18,516 nucleotides of DNA from Gemmataceae bacterium (GTDB lineage Bacteria > Planctomycetota > Planctomycetia > Gemmatales > Gemmataceae), in the NCBI GenBank assembly GCA_020847555.1, contig JADLBT010000250.1:1-18516 (forward strand), given 5' to 3'. The position numbers and the translations under genes are program-made. This document shows positions 7,857 through 15,291 of this stretch, piece by piece. How positions within the stretch are numbered: the first letter of the stretch is position 1; each line of letters begins with the position of its first letter. The notes beneath the pieces were generated by a model. The model searched no databases and was not told where the DNA came from. It saw only the letters and a program-made list of their open reading frames with translations.

Positions 7857-7879
7857 AGCCATAGTGGCCGACTATGGCT
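7857..7879. promoter_or_regulatory. Perfect palindrome, probable LysR operator
   Basis: AGCCATAGT - GGCCG - ACTATGGCT is a perfect 9-bp inverted repeat with a 5-bp spacer, the size and symmetry of a LysR-type recognition site (T-N11-A pattern). A third half-site, CCATAG, lies at 7902-7907 in the same orientation as the left arm, 43 bp away. LysR proteins usually bind a recognition and an activation site, so this arrangement fits autoregulation of the adjacent regulator gene. Confidence 0.6.
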
Positions 7880-7922
7880 TGCACTCTACGCCATCTAACA
7901 ACCATAGGCCAGATCTTGGTAT

Positions 7923-8477
7923 CTATCGGCGTTCCCCGCCCGCCTCCTCGTCGAAATAGCGCCCCATCACCCACTGGAGCAGCTCCCGGCCCGTCACCAT
8001 GCCCACAAGCTCACCCTTGCGCAGCAGCGGAATATGGCGGAAGCCGCCGGAGCCCATCTTGTTCAGCGCCGCGGCCACCGTGTCGTCGTCGCGCAGGACG
8101 ACCGGGTCGGGCGTCATCCATCTGGCCAGCGGATCGTCGAAGCGCTCCGGCCGCCCCGCGATGCGCTTCAGCACGTCTCGTTCGGTGAAGATCCCGACGA
8201 TGCGCTCACCGTCCATCACCACGCAAGCGCCGCTCGGCTCCCCGACGAGGAGCGCGACCCCCTCGCGCACGCTTGCGCCGATCGCCACCGTCGCCGGCCG
8301 CGCATGCCGTACGCGGCCCACCGGCGTCAGCAGCTGGGACTCGCTGATTGCCTGCGAAGTCTCCGGTACGTCGGTCGTGCGAAGGTCCATTGCGCAGTTC
8401 TGGCAGGTGTCCTCGCCCTCGATGTTCTCCGCTCCGCAGAACGGACAGACGACGATGTTGCTGCGATCGACCTGCAT
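7923..8477 (-). CDS. Zinc-ribbon plus tandem CBS-domain protein
   Basis: A 184-aa protein with a short N-terminal zinc ribbon (CPFC at 11-14, CQNC at 25-28) and then two CBS domains (about 50-110 and 115-175), each with the family pattern (VVMDGERIVGIFTERDVL; MTPDPVVLRDDDTV...GELVGMVTGREL). CBS pairs bind adenosyl ligands such as AMP, ATP or SAM and act as regulatory modules. There is no enzymatic domain. It follows korB by 80 bp, separated by a strong hairpin, and has its own GAGGGG ribosome-binding site. The CBS protein encoded before korA resembles it, suggesting the two come from a duplication. It may sense energy state for the oxidoreductase; that is inference. Confidence 0.85.
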   Translation of the reverse strand: MQVDRSNIVVCPFCGAENIEGEDTCQNCAMDLRTTDVPETSQAISESQLLTPVGRVRHARPATVAIGASVREGVALLVGEPSGACVVMDGERIVGIFTERDVLKRIAGRPERFDDPLARWMTPDPVVLRDDDTVAAALNKMGSGGFRHIPLLRKGELVGMVTGRELLQWVMGRYFDEEAGGERR

Positions 8478-8498
8478 GTCTCATCCCCTCGGAAAGAG

Positions 8499-8537
8499 GT
8501 GCGGGGCCGCAGAGCGACTGGCTCCGCGGCCCCGCAC
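8499..8537 (-). terminator. Strong stem-loop between korB and the zinc-ribbon CBS gene
   Basis: GTGCGGGGCCGC pairs perfectly with GCGGCCCCGCAC over 12 bp. The 15-nt loop can extend the stem by four more pairs (GAGC/GCTC) after one mismatch. On the minus strand it is followed by CTCTTTCC, a poor U-tract. It ends 21 nt before the next start codon. It is either a partial terminator lowering expression of the distal gene or a 3' stabiliser of the korAB message. Confidence 0.6.
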
Positions 8538-8557
8538 CGTTGCCTGTCTCGAGTGCC

Positions 8558-9592
8558 TTAGAGCACTTCCCAGGTTTCGCCGCTGCGAAGCAGCTCCTCG
8601 AAGTCGCCCGGGTCCTTCGCCCGCGCCTGGTCGACCTGCTCCTGCAGCAGGTCCTCGAACGTCGGTGCGTCCACACTGCGAAAGACGCCAACTGGCACCG
8701 GGAAGTCCGGGTAGTCCATGCGCACGAGGATGTTCGCCAGCGTCGGGTCCGGCGTCTTCGCGTCGTGCACGAGCAGGTCCGCGCCGCTTCCGGCGTCGAT
8801 CACGACTTCCGGCCGGAAGCCGTTCAGGCGAATGCCATGCTCCATCTCCTTGCCGAAGCGCAGCGGCTTGCCGTCCTCCAGGTACACCATCCGCTCCTGC
8901 CGCACCTCCTTGTCGGCAAAAGCCGCGTAAGCCCCGTCGTTGAAGATGTTGCAGTTCTGGTAGACCTCCACGAAGGAGATGCCCCGGTGCATGGCCGCCT
9001 TGTAGAGCGTCTCCTCCAAGTGCTTGGTGTCCCGGTCGATGGACCGCGCCACGAAGGTCGCCCCCGCTGCCAGGGCCACCCGGATTGGGTTCAGCGGCTG
9101 CTCCGTCGTCCCATAAGGAGACGACTTGGTCACCTTCCCGAACTCCGAGGTCGGCGAATACTGTCCCTTCGTCAGCCCGTAGATCCGGTTGTTGAACAGC
9201 ACGACCGTCAGGTCCACGTTCCGCCGCATCGCGTGCAGCAGGTGGTTCCCGCCGATGCTCAGGCCGTCGCCGTCGCCCGTGATCACGAAGACCGTCAGCT
9301 CCGGCCGCGAGGCCTTCAGGCCGGTCGCCAGGGTCAGCGCTCGCCCGTGGATGCTGTGGAACCCGTAGGTCTCCACGTAGTAAGGAAACCGGCTCGAACA
9401 GCCGATGCCGCTGATGAACACCAGGTTCTCCCGCGGCACATGCAGCTCGGGCAGCATCCGCTGCATCTGCGCCAGGATGGCGTAGTCCCCGCACCCCGGG
9501 CACCAGCGCACTTCCTGATCCGAAACGAAGTCCTTGCGCGTGAGGACCGGCACGTCCTCCGTGCGCTGCTCTTCTTTGGTTGGTGCGCTCAT
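8558..9592 (-). CDS. korB: 2-oxoacid:ferredoxin oxidoreductase, beta subunit
   Basis: The ThDP- and [4Fe-4S]-binding subunit, oxidatively decarboxylating a 2-oxoacid (probably 2-oxoglutarate) to acyl-CoA with ferredoxin as acceptor, and reversible in some lineages. It is 344 aa. Cysteines C31 and C34 (WCPGCGDY), C65 (GIGCSS) and C214 (YQNCN) match the single-cluster ligands of this family. The ThDP motif runs from GDGD (106-109) to NN (134-135), followed by IYGLTKGQ. It starts 3 nt after korA, with GGAGG inside the korA end, so the two are translationally coupled. Pyruvate cannot be excluded as substrate, but the KorAB two-subunit type usually uses 2-oxoglutarate. No delta (ferredoxin-like) subunit is encoded nearby. 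Confidence 0.92.
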   Translation of the reverse strand: MSAPTKEEQRTEDVPVLTRKDFVSDQEVRWCPGCGDYAILAQMQRMLPELHVPRENLVFISGIGCSSRFPYYVETYGFHSIHGRALTLATGLKASRPELTVFVITGDGDGLSIGGNHLLHAMRRNVDLTVVLFNNRIYGLTKGQYSPTSEFGKVTKSSPYGTTEQPLNPIRVALAAGATFVARSIDRDTKHLEETLYKAAMHRGISFVEVYQNCNIFNDGAYAAFADKEVRQERMVYLEDGKPLRFGKEMEHGIRLNGFRPEVVIDAGSGADLLVHDAKTPDPTLANILVRMDYPDFPVPVGVFRSVDAPTFEDLLQEQVDQARAKDPGDFEELLRSGETWEVL

Positions 9593-9595
9593 CTC

Positions 9596-11503
9596 CTAGC
9601 CTCCTCCCAGCGTCGAAGCGGGCCCGAACTGCAGCTCGTATGGCCCACGCAGGCCCAGCATCTCGTCGATCTTCCCTTCGACTTCGGCGATCTTGAACGG
9701 CTGCCCCGCCACCTTCGTGAAGGGCACCGCGTCGATCAGAAACTTCCCCCGGACCAGCAGGCTGAGCTGGCCCGTGTTCAGCTCCGGCACGAGCACCCTC
9801 TTGTAGCTTCGCAGCACCGTGCCCAGGTTCGCCGGAAACGGGTTGAGGTAGCGGAGATGAGCCGAGGCGACGCTCTTGCCCGCCCGGCGCGCCCGCTCCG
9901 CCGCCGTCGTCACCGCGCCATAGGTCCCTCCCCAGCTGAGCACCAGCAGGTCGCCGTCCGCCGGGCCCTGCACCTCGAGCGCCGGAATGTCGTCCGCCAC
10001 CCGCGCGACTTTCTCGGTGCGCAGCAGCGTCATCGTGTGGTGGTTGCCCGGGTCGTAGCTGATGTTCCCCGTCTGCCCGGACTTCTCAATACCGCCGACG
10101 CGGTGCTCCAGTCCCTTCTGCCCGGGCACCGCCCAGGGCCGCGCCAGCGTTCGCGGGTCGCGCGCATACGGCGTGAACTCCTCGCTGTAGGCCGCGTAGC
10201 TCCATTCGATCGCCGGCAGCTCCGACCGCGACGGGATGCGCCATGGCTCCGAGCCGTTGCCCAGGTACCCATCGCTCAGATAGATGACCGGCACCATGTG
10301 CTTGACCGCGATGCGGAACGCCTCGATCGCCATCCAGAAACAGTCCGCCGGCGTCGCCGGCGCCAGGACCACTACCGGCGAGTCGCCGTTGCGGCCGAAC
10401 ATCGCCTGCAGCAGGTCCGACTGCTCCGTTTTCGTCGGCATGCCCGTGCTCGGGCCCGCGCGCTGCACGTCGACCACCACGAGCGGCAGCTCCGTCATCA
10501 CGGCCAGGTTCAGCGCCTCGCTCTTGAGCGCGAGCCCCGGCCCGCTCGTGCCGGTAAGCGCCAGCTGGCCGCCGTACGCCGCGCCGATCGCCGCGCCAAT
10601 GGCCGCGATCTCGTCTTCGCACTGCACCGTCTTGACGCCGAAGTTCCGCAGCTTTGAGAGCTCATGGAGGATGTCCGAGGCCGGCGTGATCGGGTAGCTC
10701 GCATAGAAGAGCGGCAGGTCGGCCTGAATCGACGCCGCCAGAAAGCCCAGCGCCGTCGCCTCATTGCCACTGATATGACGGTACGTCCCGGCCGGTACGC
10801 GCGCCGGTGGCACGTCATACCTTACGCGGAACAGCTCCGTCGTCTCGCCGAAGTTATACCCCGCCCGCAACGCCCGCAGGTTCGCCTCAAGCTGGTCCGG
10901 CATCCGCTTGAAGCGCTCGTTCGCCCACTTTACCGTCGTCTCCATCGACCGGCCGTACAGCCAGAGGATGAGCCCGAGCGCGTAGAAGTTGCGCGACTTG
11001 AACTTCTGCTGTGCGTTCAGCGGCAGCCCCTCGAGCGCAAGCTCGTTCTGCCGCGTCACCGCGATCCGAACCACCTGATACGCCTTCAGGCTGCCGTCTT
11101 CCAGCGGATTGGTCGCATAGGCGGCCTTCTTCAGGTTCGCCGCGTTGAACTCGTCCTCGTCCACGATCAGCAGTCCGCCCGTGCGCAGGTCGCCGATGTT
11201 CGTCTTCAGCGCCGCCGGGTTCATCGCCACCAACACGTCCGGTTGGTCGCCCGGCGTGCGGATGTCGGAGCTCGCAAACGAGATCTGGAACCCGGACACG
11301 CCCGGCAGCGAGCCGGTGGGCGCCCGGATCTCCGCCGGATAGTCGGGGAGCGTCGCCAGATCGTTCCCAAAGACCGCCGTCGTCTTCGTGAACTGCGTCC
11401 CGGTTAGTTGCATCCCGTCGCCCGAATCGCCGGCGAAGCGGATCGTAACCCGGTCGAGCTCCTCGACGTCGTGCTGCGGTCGAACAGGCGTCTCAGTCGT
11501 CAT
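9596..11503 (-). CDS. korA: 2-oxoacid:ferredoxin oxidoreductase, fused gamma-alpha subunit
   Basis: A 635-aa fusion of the gamma domain (about 18-210: FAGDSGDGMQLTG, RAPTGSLPGVSGFQ) and the alpha pyrimidine-binding domain (from about 245: GNEATALG, YPITPASDILH, CEDEIAAIGAAIGAAYGG, TGTSGPGLALKSE, QRAGPSTGMPTKTEQ). The C-terminal domain (from about 520) resembles the transketolase-C part. This gamma-alpha layout defines the KorA type found with KorB in actinobacteria, Chloroflexota and others. With korB it forms the complete catalytic unit, linking the TCA cycle (or its reductive form) to ferredoxin. It starts 9 nt after the upstream CBS gene. The ribosome-binding site is weak, which suggests coupling. 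Confidence 0.92.
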   Translation of the reverse strand: MTTETPVRPQHDVEELDRVTIRFAGDSGDGMQLTGTQFTKTTAVFGNDLATLPDYPAEIRAPTGSLPGVSGFQISFASSDIRTPGDQPDVLVAMNPAALKTNIGDLRTGGLLIVDEDEFNAANLKKAAYATNPLEDGSLKAYQVVRIAVTRQNELALEGLPLNAQQKFKSRNFYALGLILWLYGRSMETTVKWANERFKRMPDQLEANLRALRAGYNFGETTELFRVRYDVPPARVPAGTYRHISGNEATALGFLAASIQADLPLFYASYPITPASDILHELSKLRNFGVKTVQCEDEIAAIGAAIGAAYGGQLALTGTSGPGLALKSEALNLAVMTELPLVVVDVQRAGPSTGMPTKTEQSDLLQAMFGRNGDSPVVVLAPATPADCFWMAIEAFRIAVKHMVPVIYLSDGYLGNGSEPWRIPSRSELPAIEWSYAAYSEEFTPYARDPRTLARPWAVPGQKGLEHRVGGIEKSGQTGNISYDPGNHHTMTLLRTEKVARVADDIPALEVQGPADGDLLVLSWGGTYGAVTTAAERARRAGKSVASAHLRYLNPFPANLGTVLRSYKRVLVPELNTGQLSLLVRGKFLIDAVPFTKVAGQPFKIAEVEGKIDEMLGLRGPYELQFGPASTLGGG

Positions 11504-11512
11504 CAGCTTCTG

Positions 11513-11986
11513 CTAACCACCCTCTGGTTTGTCCATCACCTGGTGGGGGCGTGGCGGGAGATTCAGGACGTCTTCCGGGAACGTCTCTGCAAGGTGCCTC
11601 AGGATGTCACCCACCCGGATGAGACCAACCACGCGCTCCCCGTCTACCACGGGCAGCGTCCGGTACTGATGCTGGCGCATCGCCGCTATCGCCTCGGCTA
11701 CCGTCCCGCTCGCCGCAATCGTCTGCGGCGAACGAGTGAGCACCGCGCGCGCCAGTGGCTGCTCCCAGTCGAACCCGCTTGCCATGCACTTCGACAAAAC
11801 GTCCCGCTCCGTGAAGATGCCGGCCAGCCGCCCGCCCTCCATCGCAAGCACGCACGACCGCGACCCATCCTGCATCAACGCCACCGCTTCGCGGACCGTC
11901 TCGGAAGGATTGACCACGACCGGCGCCTCGAGCGTGAGCTCGTCCAGACGCTGGTTCAAGAAGCGGATCAGCCGCGCACGATCCAT
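11513..11986 (-). CDS. Tandem CBS-domain protein upstream of korAB
   Basis: A 157-aa protein consisting almost only of two CBS domains (about 15-75 and 80-140). Visible patterns are VVVNPSETVREAVALM...GGRLAGIFTERDVL and LTRSPQTIAASGTVAEAIAAM...GERVVGLIRVGDIL. There is no zinc ribbon, unlike the related protein after korB. It is the first gene of the korAB cluster and ends 9 nt before korA, so it is almost certainly co-expressed with it. A regulatory role, with an adenine-nucleotide ligand altering KorAB activity or partner binding, is suggested by context only. The start ATG was chosen for its position; upstream in-frame alternatives read into noncoding sequence. Confidence 0.85.
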   Translation of the reverse strand: MDRARLIRFLNQRLDELTLEAPVVVNPSETVREAVALMQDGSRSCVLAMEGGRLAGIFTERDVLSKCMASGFDWEQPLARAVLTRSPQTIAASGTVAEAIAAMRQHQYRTLPVVDGERVVGLIRVGDILRHLAETFPEDVLNLPPRPHQVMDKPEGG

Positions 11987-12063
11987 GTCGGCCTGTCACC
12001 CAATCGGCGTCGGGCAGGCTCGAACCCGCCATCGTGCCGCTCGGCGGTCGCCTTACCCCAGTC

Positions 12064-12092
12064 AGTGTACCGCGTTCCTCCCCTCCGTGCAG
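12064..12092 (-). promoter_or_regulatory. Candidate promoter of the CBS-korAB operon
   Basis: TACACT on the minus strand is a good -10. The hexamer 17 bp upstream, CTGCAC, is only a three-of-six -35. It would give a 5' leader of about 70 nt. The 236-bp gap to the divergent HD-GYP gene must hold promoters for both directions; I see no clear one for the plus strand. Confidence 0.35.
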
Positions 12093-12222
12093 GCGGCTCC
12101 CGCCCCATCCCACAATGCCCTTCACGACTCTTCCTCATGTTTCCCCCCGTTCACCCAATCCTCTCTGCGTCCCCGTCCTTGCGCCTCCGATATTTCCCCT
12201 ACCGGCCACTGGTGGGGTGCAC

Positions 12223-13575
12223 ATGTCCATGACTTCCAAAGCGCAGATCCAGACGGTCAAAGCCGACTTCCTGGACCCCTCGCTCTACGACGAAACCGGA
12301 CTCTCGGGCGTGCCGCGCCTCAGCCGCGGCACCCTCCTCGCCGCCCTCAGCCGTGCCTTCGACCTCGCCGAGGGCCGCCGTCCCGGCCATGCCCAGCGCG
12401 TCGCCTACATTGGCGTCTCCCTCGCCGACGAGCTCGCGTTCGACGCCCACCGCATCGAAGAGGTCTTCTTCGGCTGCCTCCTCCACGACGTCGGCATGGC
12501 GGCCAGCCCCCACGGTCCACGCCTCGACGGGATGGACAGCGCCCGCTTCATGATCGGCGCACCCGGCACGGAGGATCTCCTCGACGCCGTCCCGCCGGGC
12601 GGCTGGGCCGCTGTTATCGAGGCCCTCCAGCTCCACTGCGACCAGGGCGCCCGCATCGCCCGTCGCCTCGGCCTCGGGGAGAACGTCGCGCGTGCGGTCG
12701 CTGCCCACCACGACTGCTGGGACGGCTCCGGCCTGCCCGGCGCGGCCCCGGGCGACCGCGCCCCCCTCGTCGCTCGCGTCGTCGCCGTCGCCGACCGCGT
12801 CGAGTCCATGATCGACGCCGAGGCGTCGCCCCTCATGGTCCGCAAGCGCGGCCCTCAGCTCGTCCGCGACATGGCCGGCAGCGAACTTGACCCCGAGATC
12901 GCCGTGCGCATGGCGCACCTCGCCGCCCGCGACGACTTCTGGCTCGGCTTCTACGACAACGACCTGCCCGCCAGCCTCATGTCCCTCAACTATGGCGGCA
13001 CCATGGCCGGCGACGAGCTCTTCTCCTTCCTCGGCGTCATCAGCGAGGTGATCGACGTCCGCAACGGCCGTGAGCCCGGCCGCGGTCGCCGCGTCGCCGA
13101 CCTCGCCCGCAACCTTGCCCTCGCCACCGACATGACCGAACGCCGCGCCGACCTCGTCAAGGTCGCGGCCCTCCTCCAGGATGTCGGCACCCTCGGCGTT
13201 CCCGCCGCCGTCCTCGTCAAGCCCGACATCCTCACGATCGACGAGATGGCCGTCGTCCAGATGCATCCTGCCCACGCCCGCGACATCCTCAGCGAAGTCC
13301 CGGGCCTCGGCGCCGCCGCTTGGTGGGTTGGCTGTCACCACGAACGCGTCGACGGCAAGGGCTACCCCGGCATGCTCGAAGGCGAAGAAGTACCCGTCGA
13401 AGCGCAGATCATCGGCATGTGCGAAGCCTTCGACGCCCTCACCACCAACCGCCCCTATCGCCGGGCCATGGCCCCCGCCGACGCTCTGGAAGTCATGCGC
13501 GGCCTCGCCGGCACCCGCTTCGATCCCTACCTCCTGGAGCGCTTCGAAGCCGCGGCCGGTCCCTTCGCCGCCTGA
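12223..13575 (+). CDS. Tandem HD / HD-GYP domain protein (450 aa)
   Basis: Two HD-type phosphohydrolase domains in one chain. Domain 1 (about 45-205) keeps every expected metal ligand: H56, H88-D89, H138, H162-H163 and D191. However, its GYP motif reads GLP (DGSGLPG). Domain 2 (about 275-440) has the canonical HHERVDGKGYPG (372-383), PYRRAM and FDPYL, but the first histidine is R287 and the HD histidine is Q319. The lysine after HD is lost in both. Active HD-GYP proteins hydrolyse cyclic di-GMP or related dinucleotides; here the second domain looks catalytically dead. The ATG at 12223 follows GGTGGGG. An in-frame extension upstream is proline-rich and unlikely to be coding. There is no membrane or receiver domain, so it should be cytosolic. 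Confidence 0.88.
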   Translation: MSMTSKAQIQTVKADFLDPSLYDETGLSGVPRLSRGTLLAALSRAFDLAEGRRPGHAQRVAYIGVSLADELAFDAHRIEEVFFGCLLHDVGMAASPHGPRLDGMDSARFMIGAPGTEDLLDAVPPGGWAAVIEALQLHCDQGARIARRLGLGENVARAVAAHHDCWDGSGLPGAAPGDRAPLVARVVAVADRVESMIDAEASPLMVRKRGPQLVRDMAGSELDPEIAVRMAHLAARDDFWLGFYDNDLPASLMSLNYGGTMAGDELFSFLGVISEVIDVRNGREPGRGRRVADLARNLALATDMTERRADLVKVAALLQDVGTLGVPAAVLVKPDILTIDEMAVVQMHPAHARDILSEVPGLGAAAWWVGCHHERVDGKGYPGMLEGEEVPVEAQIIGMCEAFDALTTNRPYRRAMAPADALEVMRGLAGTRFDPYLLERFEAAAGPFAA

Positions 13576-13610
13576 GTCCGCCACCACCTCGGCCAAACCG
13601 CGCCCCCGCG

Positions 13611-13616
13611 TAGAAT
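13611..13616 (+). promoter_or_regulatory. -10 element before the kinase-like gene
   Basis: TAGAAT lies about 30 bp before the ATG, giving a 5' leader of about 22 nt that contains GGAGG. The -35 region is not recognisable. It suggests that the kinase-like gene has its own start separate from the HD-GYP gene. Confidence 0.4.
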
Positions 13617-13645
13617 GGCGACATCCGCCGCCTCCGGAGGGCGCC

Positions 13646-14281
13646 ATGAACACTCGCGTCGTCTCCATCTCCCGCCAGGTCGGCACCGCCGGCGACGAGG
13701 TCGCGTCCGCCGTGGCCGCTCACCTCGGCTTCCGCGTCATCGACTACCAGGTGATCCAGGCGGCCGCCCAGGAGGCGGGCGTCTCCCCCGAGACGGTCAG
13801 CGAGGCCGAGCACACCCCCTCTCTCATGACCCGCATCCTTGAAGCGCTGGCACGCAACCCCAGCATGCCCGTCGCCGCCTGGGCCGATCCCCTGCCCCTC
13901 ACCGCCAGCCCCCTGGTCACTTCCAGCGACTATCGCCGCTTCGTCGAAGACGTCATCCGCGACGTCGCCGACCAGGGCCAGTGCGTCATCGTCGGGCATG
14001 CCGCCCAGGTCATTCTCGCCGGCCGCCTCGACGCCCTGCGCGTCCTCATTACCGGCTCGCGGCAATTCCGCTGCCGCCGCATCATGGCCGGCATGGGCGT
14101 CGACGAGAAAACCGCCTTCAAGACCGTCGAACGCACCGACCACGAGCGCCTCGACTACTTCAACCGTTTCTACGACACAGGATGGCTCAGCCCTTGCACC
14201 TACGACCTCTGTCTCAGCACCGACCACCTCAACCCCGCCCAGGCAGCCGACGTCATCGCCCACGCCGCTTCCTTACGCTGA
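13646..14281 (+). CDS. Cytidylate-kinase-like family protein
   Basis: A 211-aa P-loop-fold protein related to the cytidylate kinase-like family (AAA/Cytidylate_kin2). The N-terminus has SISRQVGTAGDEVA followed by AHLGFRVIDYQVI, the family's usual opening. A central CVIVGHAAQVIL strand follows. The C-terminal half has the arginine-rich lid (RQFRCRRIMAGMG), the ERTDHERLDYFNRFY helix and the WLSPCTYDLCLST strand typical of the family. The usual P-loop lysine is absent, which is common in this family, so NMP kinase activity is unproven. The ATG is fixed by GGAGG with a 5-nt spacer. The next gene, a lipoprotein, overlaps its 3' end by 100 bp. The substrate is unknown. Confidence 0.75.
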   Translation: MNTRVVSISRQVGTAGDEVASAVAAHLGFRVIDYQVIQAAAQEAGVSPETVSEAEHTPSLMTRILEALARNPSMPVAAWADPLPLTASPLVTSSDYRRFVEDVIRDVADQGQCVIVGHAAQVILAGRLDALRVLITGSRQFRCRRIMAGMGVDEKTAFKTVERTDHERLDYFNRFYDTGWLSPCTYDLCLSTDHLNPAQAADVIAHAASLR

Positions 14282-14844
14282 CGGGCGCCCTCCTCGGCCT
14301 CGTCGCGATCCCCTTCGGCGCTGGCTGCGGCGACGCCGCCGCCCCCGCCCCGAGCGCCACCCCCACGCGCGCGGCTTCGCCCGCCGCGAACGCCGAGGGC
14401 ATGCTCCCCCAGATAGGCGACCTGGGCTACGTCCTCGACCAGCAGGCGCGCGACACCGCCGTCCCCGCTGCCATCGACAGCGCCCTCGCAATTTACCGCA
14501 AGCAGGCGTTCCCGGGCCGCACTCTCCAGATCCGCGTCTACCTCTATCCCGACGTCAACGGTGCCAGACAGCAGTTCAAGACCCTCGCCGAGGCCTTCCG
14601 CAATCCTCCGCCCGAGGTCTTCGGCGCCGCCACGCGCAACCTCGACTACGGTGCCGTCCCCGTCGGCGACGAGCAGAAAGCCTACATAACCGAGCAGACG
14701 GACCGCCTCGGCAACAAGGGCTGGACGGACATCGTCCGCCAGGGACGAGCCGTCATCATCACCCAGCTTCTCGGACCCGCCGCCGAGGACCAGCGTGCCG
14801 TCCGCCAGGCCGTCGCCACCCGCGTCGCCCAGAAAGCCCCCTGA
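14182..14844 (+). CDS. Unrecognised putative lipoprotein
   Basis: 220 aa in this reading. A basic stretch (RRHRPRRF, about 23-30) is followed by a hydrophobic segment (LTLTGALLGLVAIPFGA) and a lipobox-like FGAGC with C49, then an Ala/Pro/Ser/Thr-rich linker, as in exported lipoproteins tethered outside the membrane. The mature domain (about 75-215) has a mixed alpha/beta look (LQIRVYLYPDVNGARQQF, GRAVIITQLLGP) and I do not recognise it. The start is uncertain. The only in-frame ATG lies 100 bp inside the kinase-like gene and gives an unusually long n-region, while the first codon close to a normal signal peptide is CTG at 14278. Codon use is like its neighbours. Confidence 0.6.
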   Translation: MAQPLHLRPLSQHRPPQPRPGSRRHRPRRFLTLTGALLGLVAIPFGAGCGDAAAPAPSATPTRAASPAANAEGMLPQIGDLGYVLDQQARDTAVPAAIDSALAIYRKQAFPGRTLQIRVYLYPDVNGARQQFKTLAEAFRNPPPEVFGAATRNLDYGAVPVGDEQKAYITEQTDRLGNKGWTDIVRQGRAVIITQLLGPAAEDQRAVRQAVATRVAQKAP

Positions 14845-14909
14845 CGACACACCGTCCCGTTCGGCCGCCCAGAAGGACCCGTGCCAACCGGCGCCGACTG
14901 TGCTTCGAT

Positions 14910-15200
14910 ATGAGCATGCAACCGGCGCCCGAAAAGACCTCGCTCACCGACCGCCTCCGCCACCTCTGGTCCGAGGGCCTCACCCGGCATGTCGTCGTCG
15001 CCCAGGGCGACCACCGCGTCCTGGACCTTCCCCTGACGATCGTCGTCGTCGCCACCGTCCTCGCGCCCTGGCTGGTGGGCGTCGGCGCCCTGCTCGCCCT
15101 GCTCACCGCCCACCATATCGGCCTGGAACGCCGCGGCAACGACGCCCCGGCACCAGCCTCGCCGGACGCGGGAGCCCCCATCGACGGCGCTCAGGACTGA
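14910..15200 (+). CDS. Small DUF4342-like membrane protein
   Basis: 96 aa. The pattern fits DUF4342: a short N-terminal helix (TSLTDRLRHLWSEG), a beta-like stretch RHVVVAQGDHRVLDLPLTI, then a hydrophobic segment of about 30 residues (VVVATVLAPWLVGVGALLAL) and a short charged tail ending in an Ala/Pro/Asp-rich stretch. Function is unknown in the family. Two ATGs lie six bases apart (14910 and 14916) and neither has a Shine-Dalgarno sequence, so the exact start is open. It lies 65 bp after the lipoprotein gene. Confidence 0.65.
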   Translation: MSMQPAPEKTSLTDRLRHLWSEGLTRHVVVAQGDHRVLDLPLTIVVVATVLAPWLVGVGALLALLTAHHIGLERRGNDAPAPASPDAGAPIDGAQD

Positions 15201-15291
15201 TCCGGCCTGCCTCGCCCGGGCGCCATCACTGTCGGCTGCCCCGCCGGCACGGCATCATGTCGCCGGGGATTCCTCCCCCGGAGCACGACCT

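Noticed and set aside
8348..10657. Long plus-strand open frame (769 codons) opposite korA/korB
   Set aside because: It is antisense to two clearly recognisable enzymes, is rich in Arg/His/Pro/Gln, has no family motif, and is an expected by-product of GC-rich codon use.
12000..12062. tRNA-like stretch (GGTAAGGC ... GGTTCGAGCC on the minus strand)
   Set aside because: It is too short, the T-stem does not pair, and there is no acceptor stem or CCA end, so it is a chance resemblance in the CBS-gene leader.
12034..12222. 63-codon upstream extension of the HD-GYP frame
   Set aside because: It is proline/serine-rich with no conserved pattern, and there is a better ATG at 12223 after GGTGGGG.
12199..13686. 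Minus-strand open frame (495 codons) opposite the HD-GYP gene
   Set aside because: Its Gly/Ala/Glu/Val/Asp-rich composition is the reverse-complement image of the C-ending codons of the real gene, and it shows no domain.
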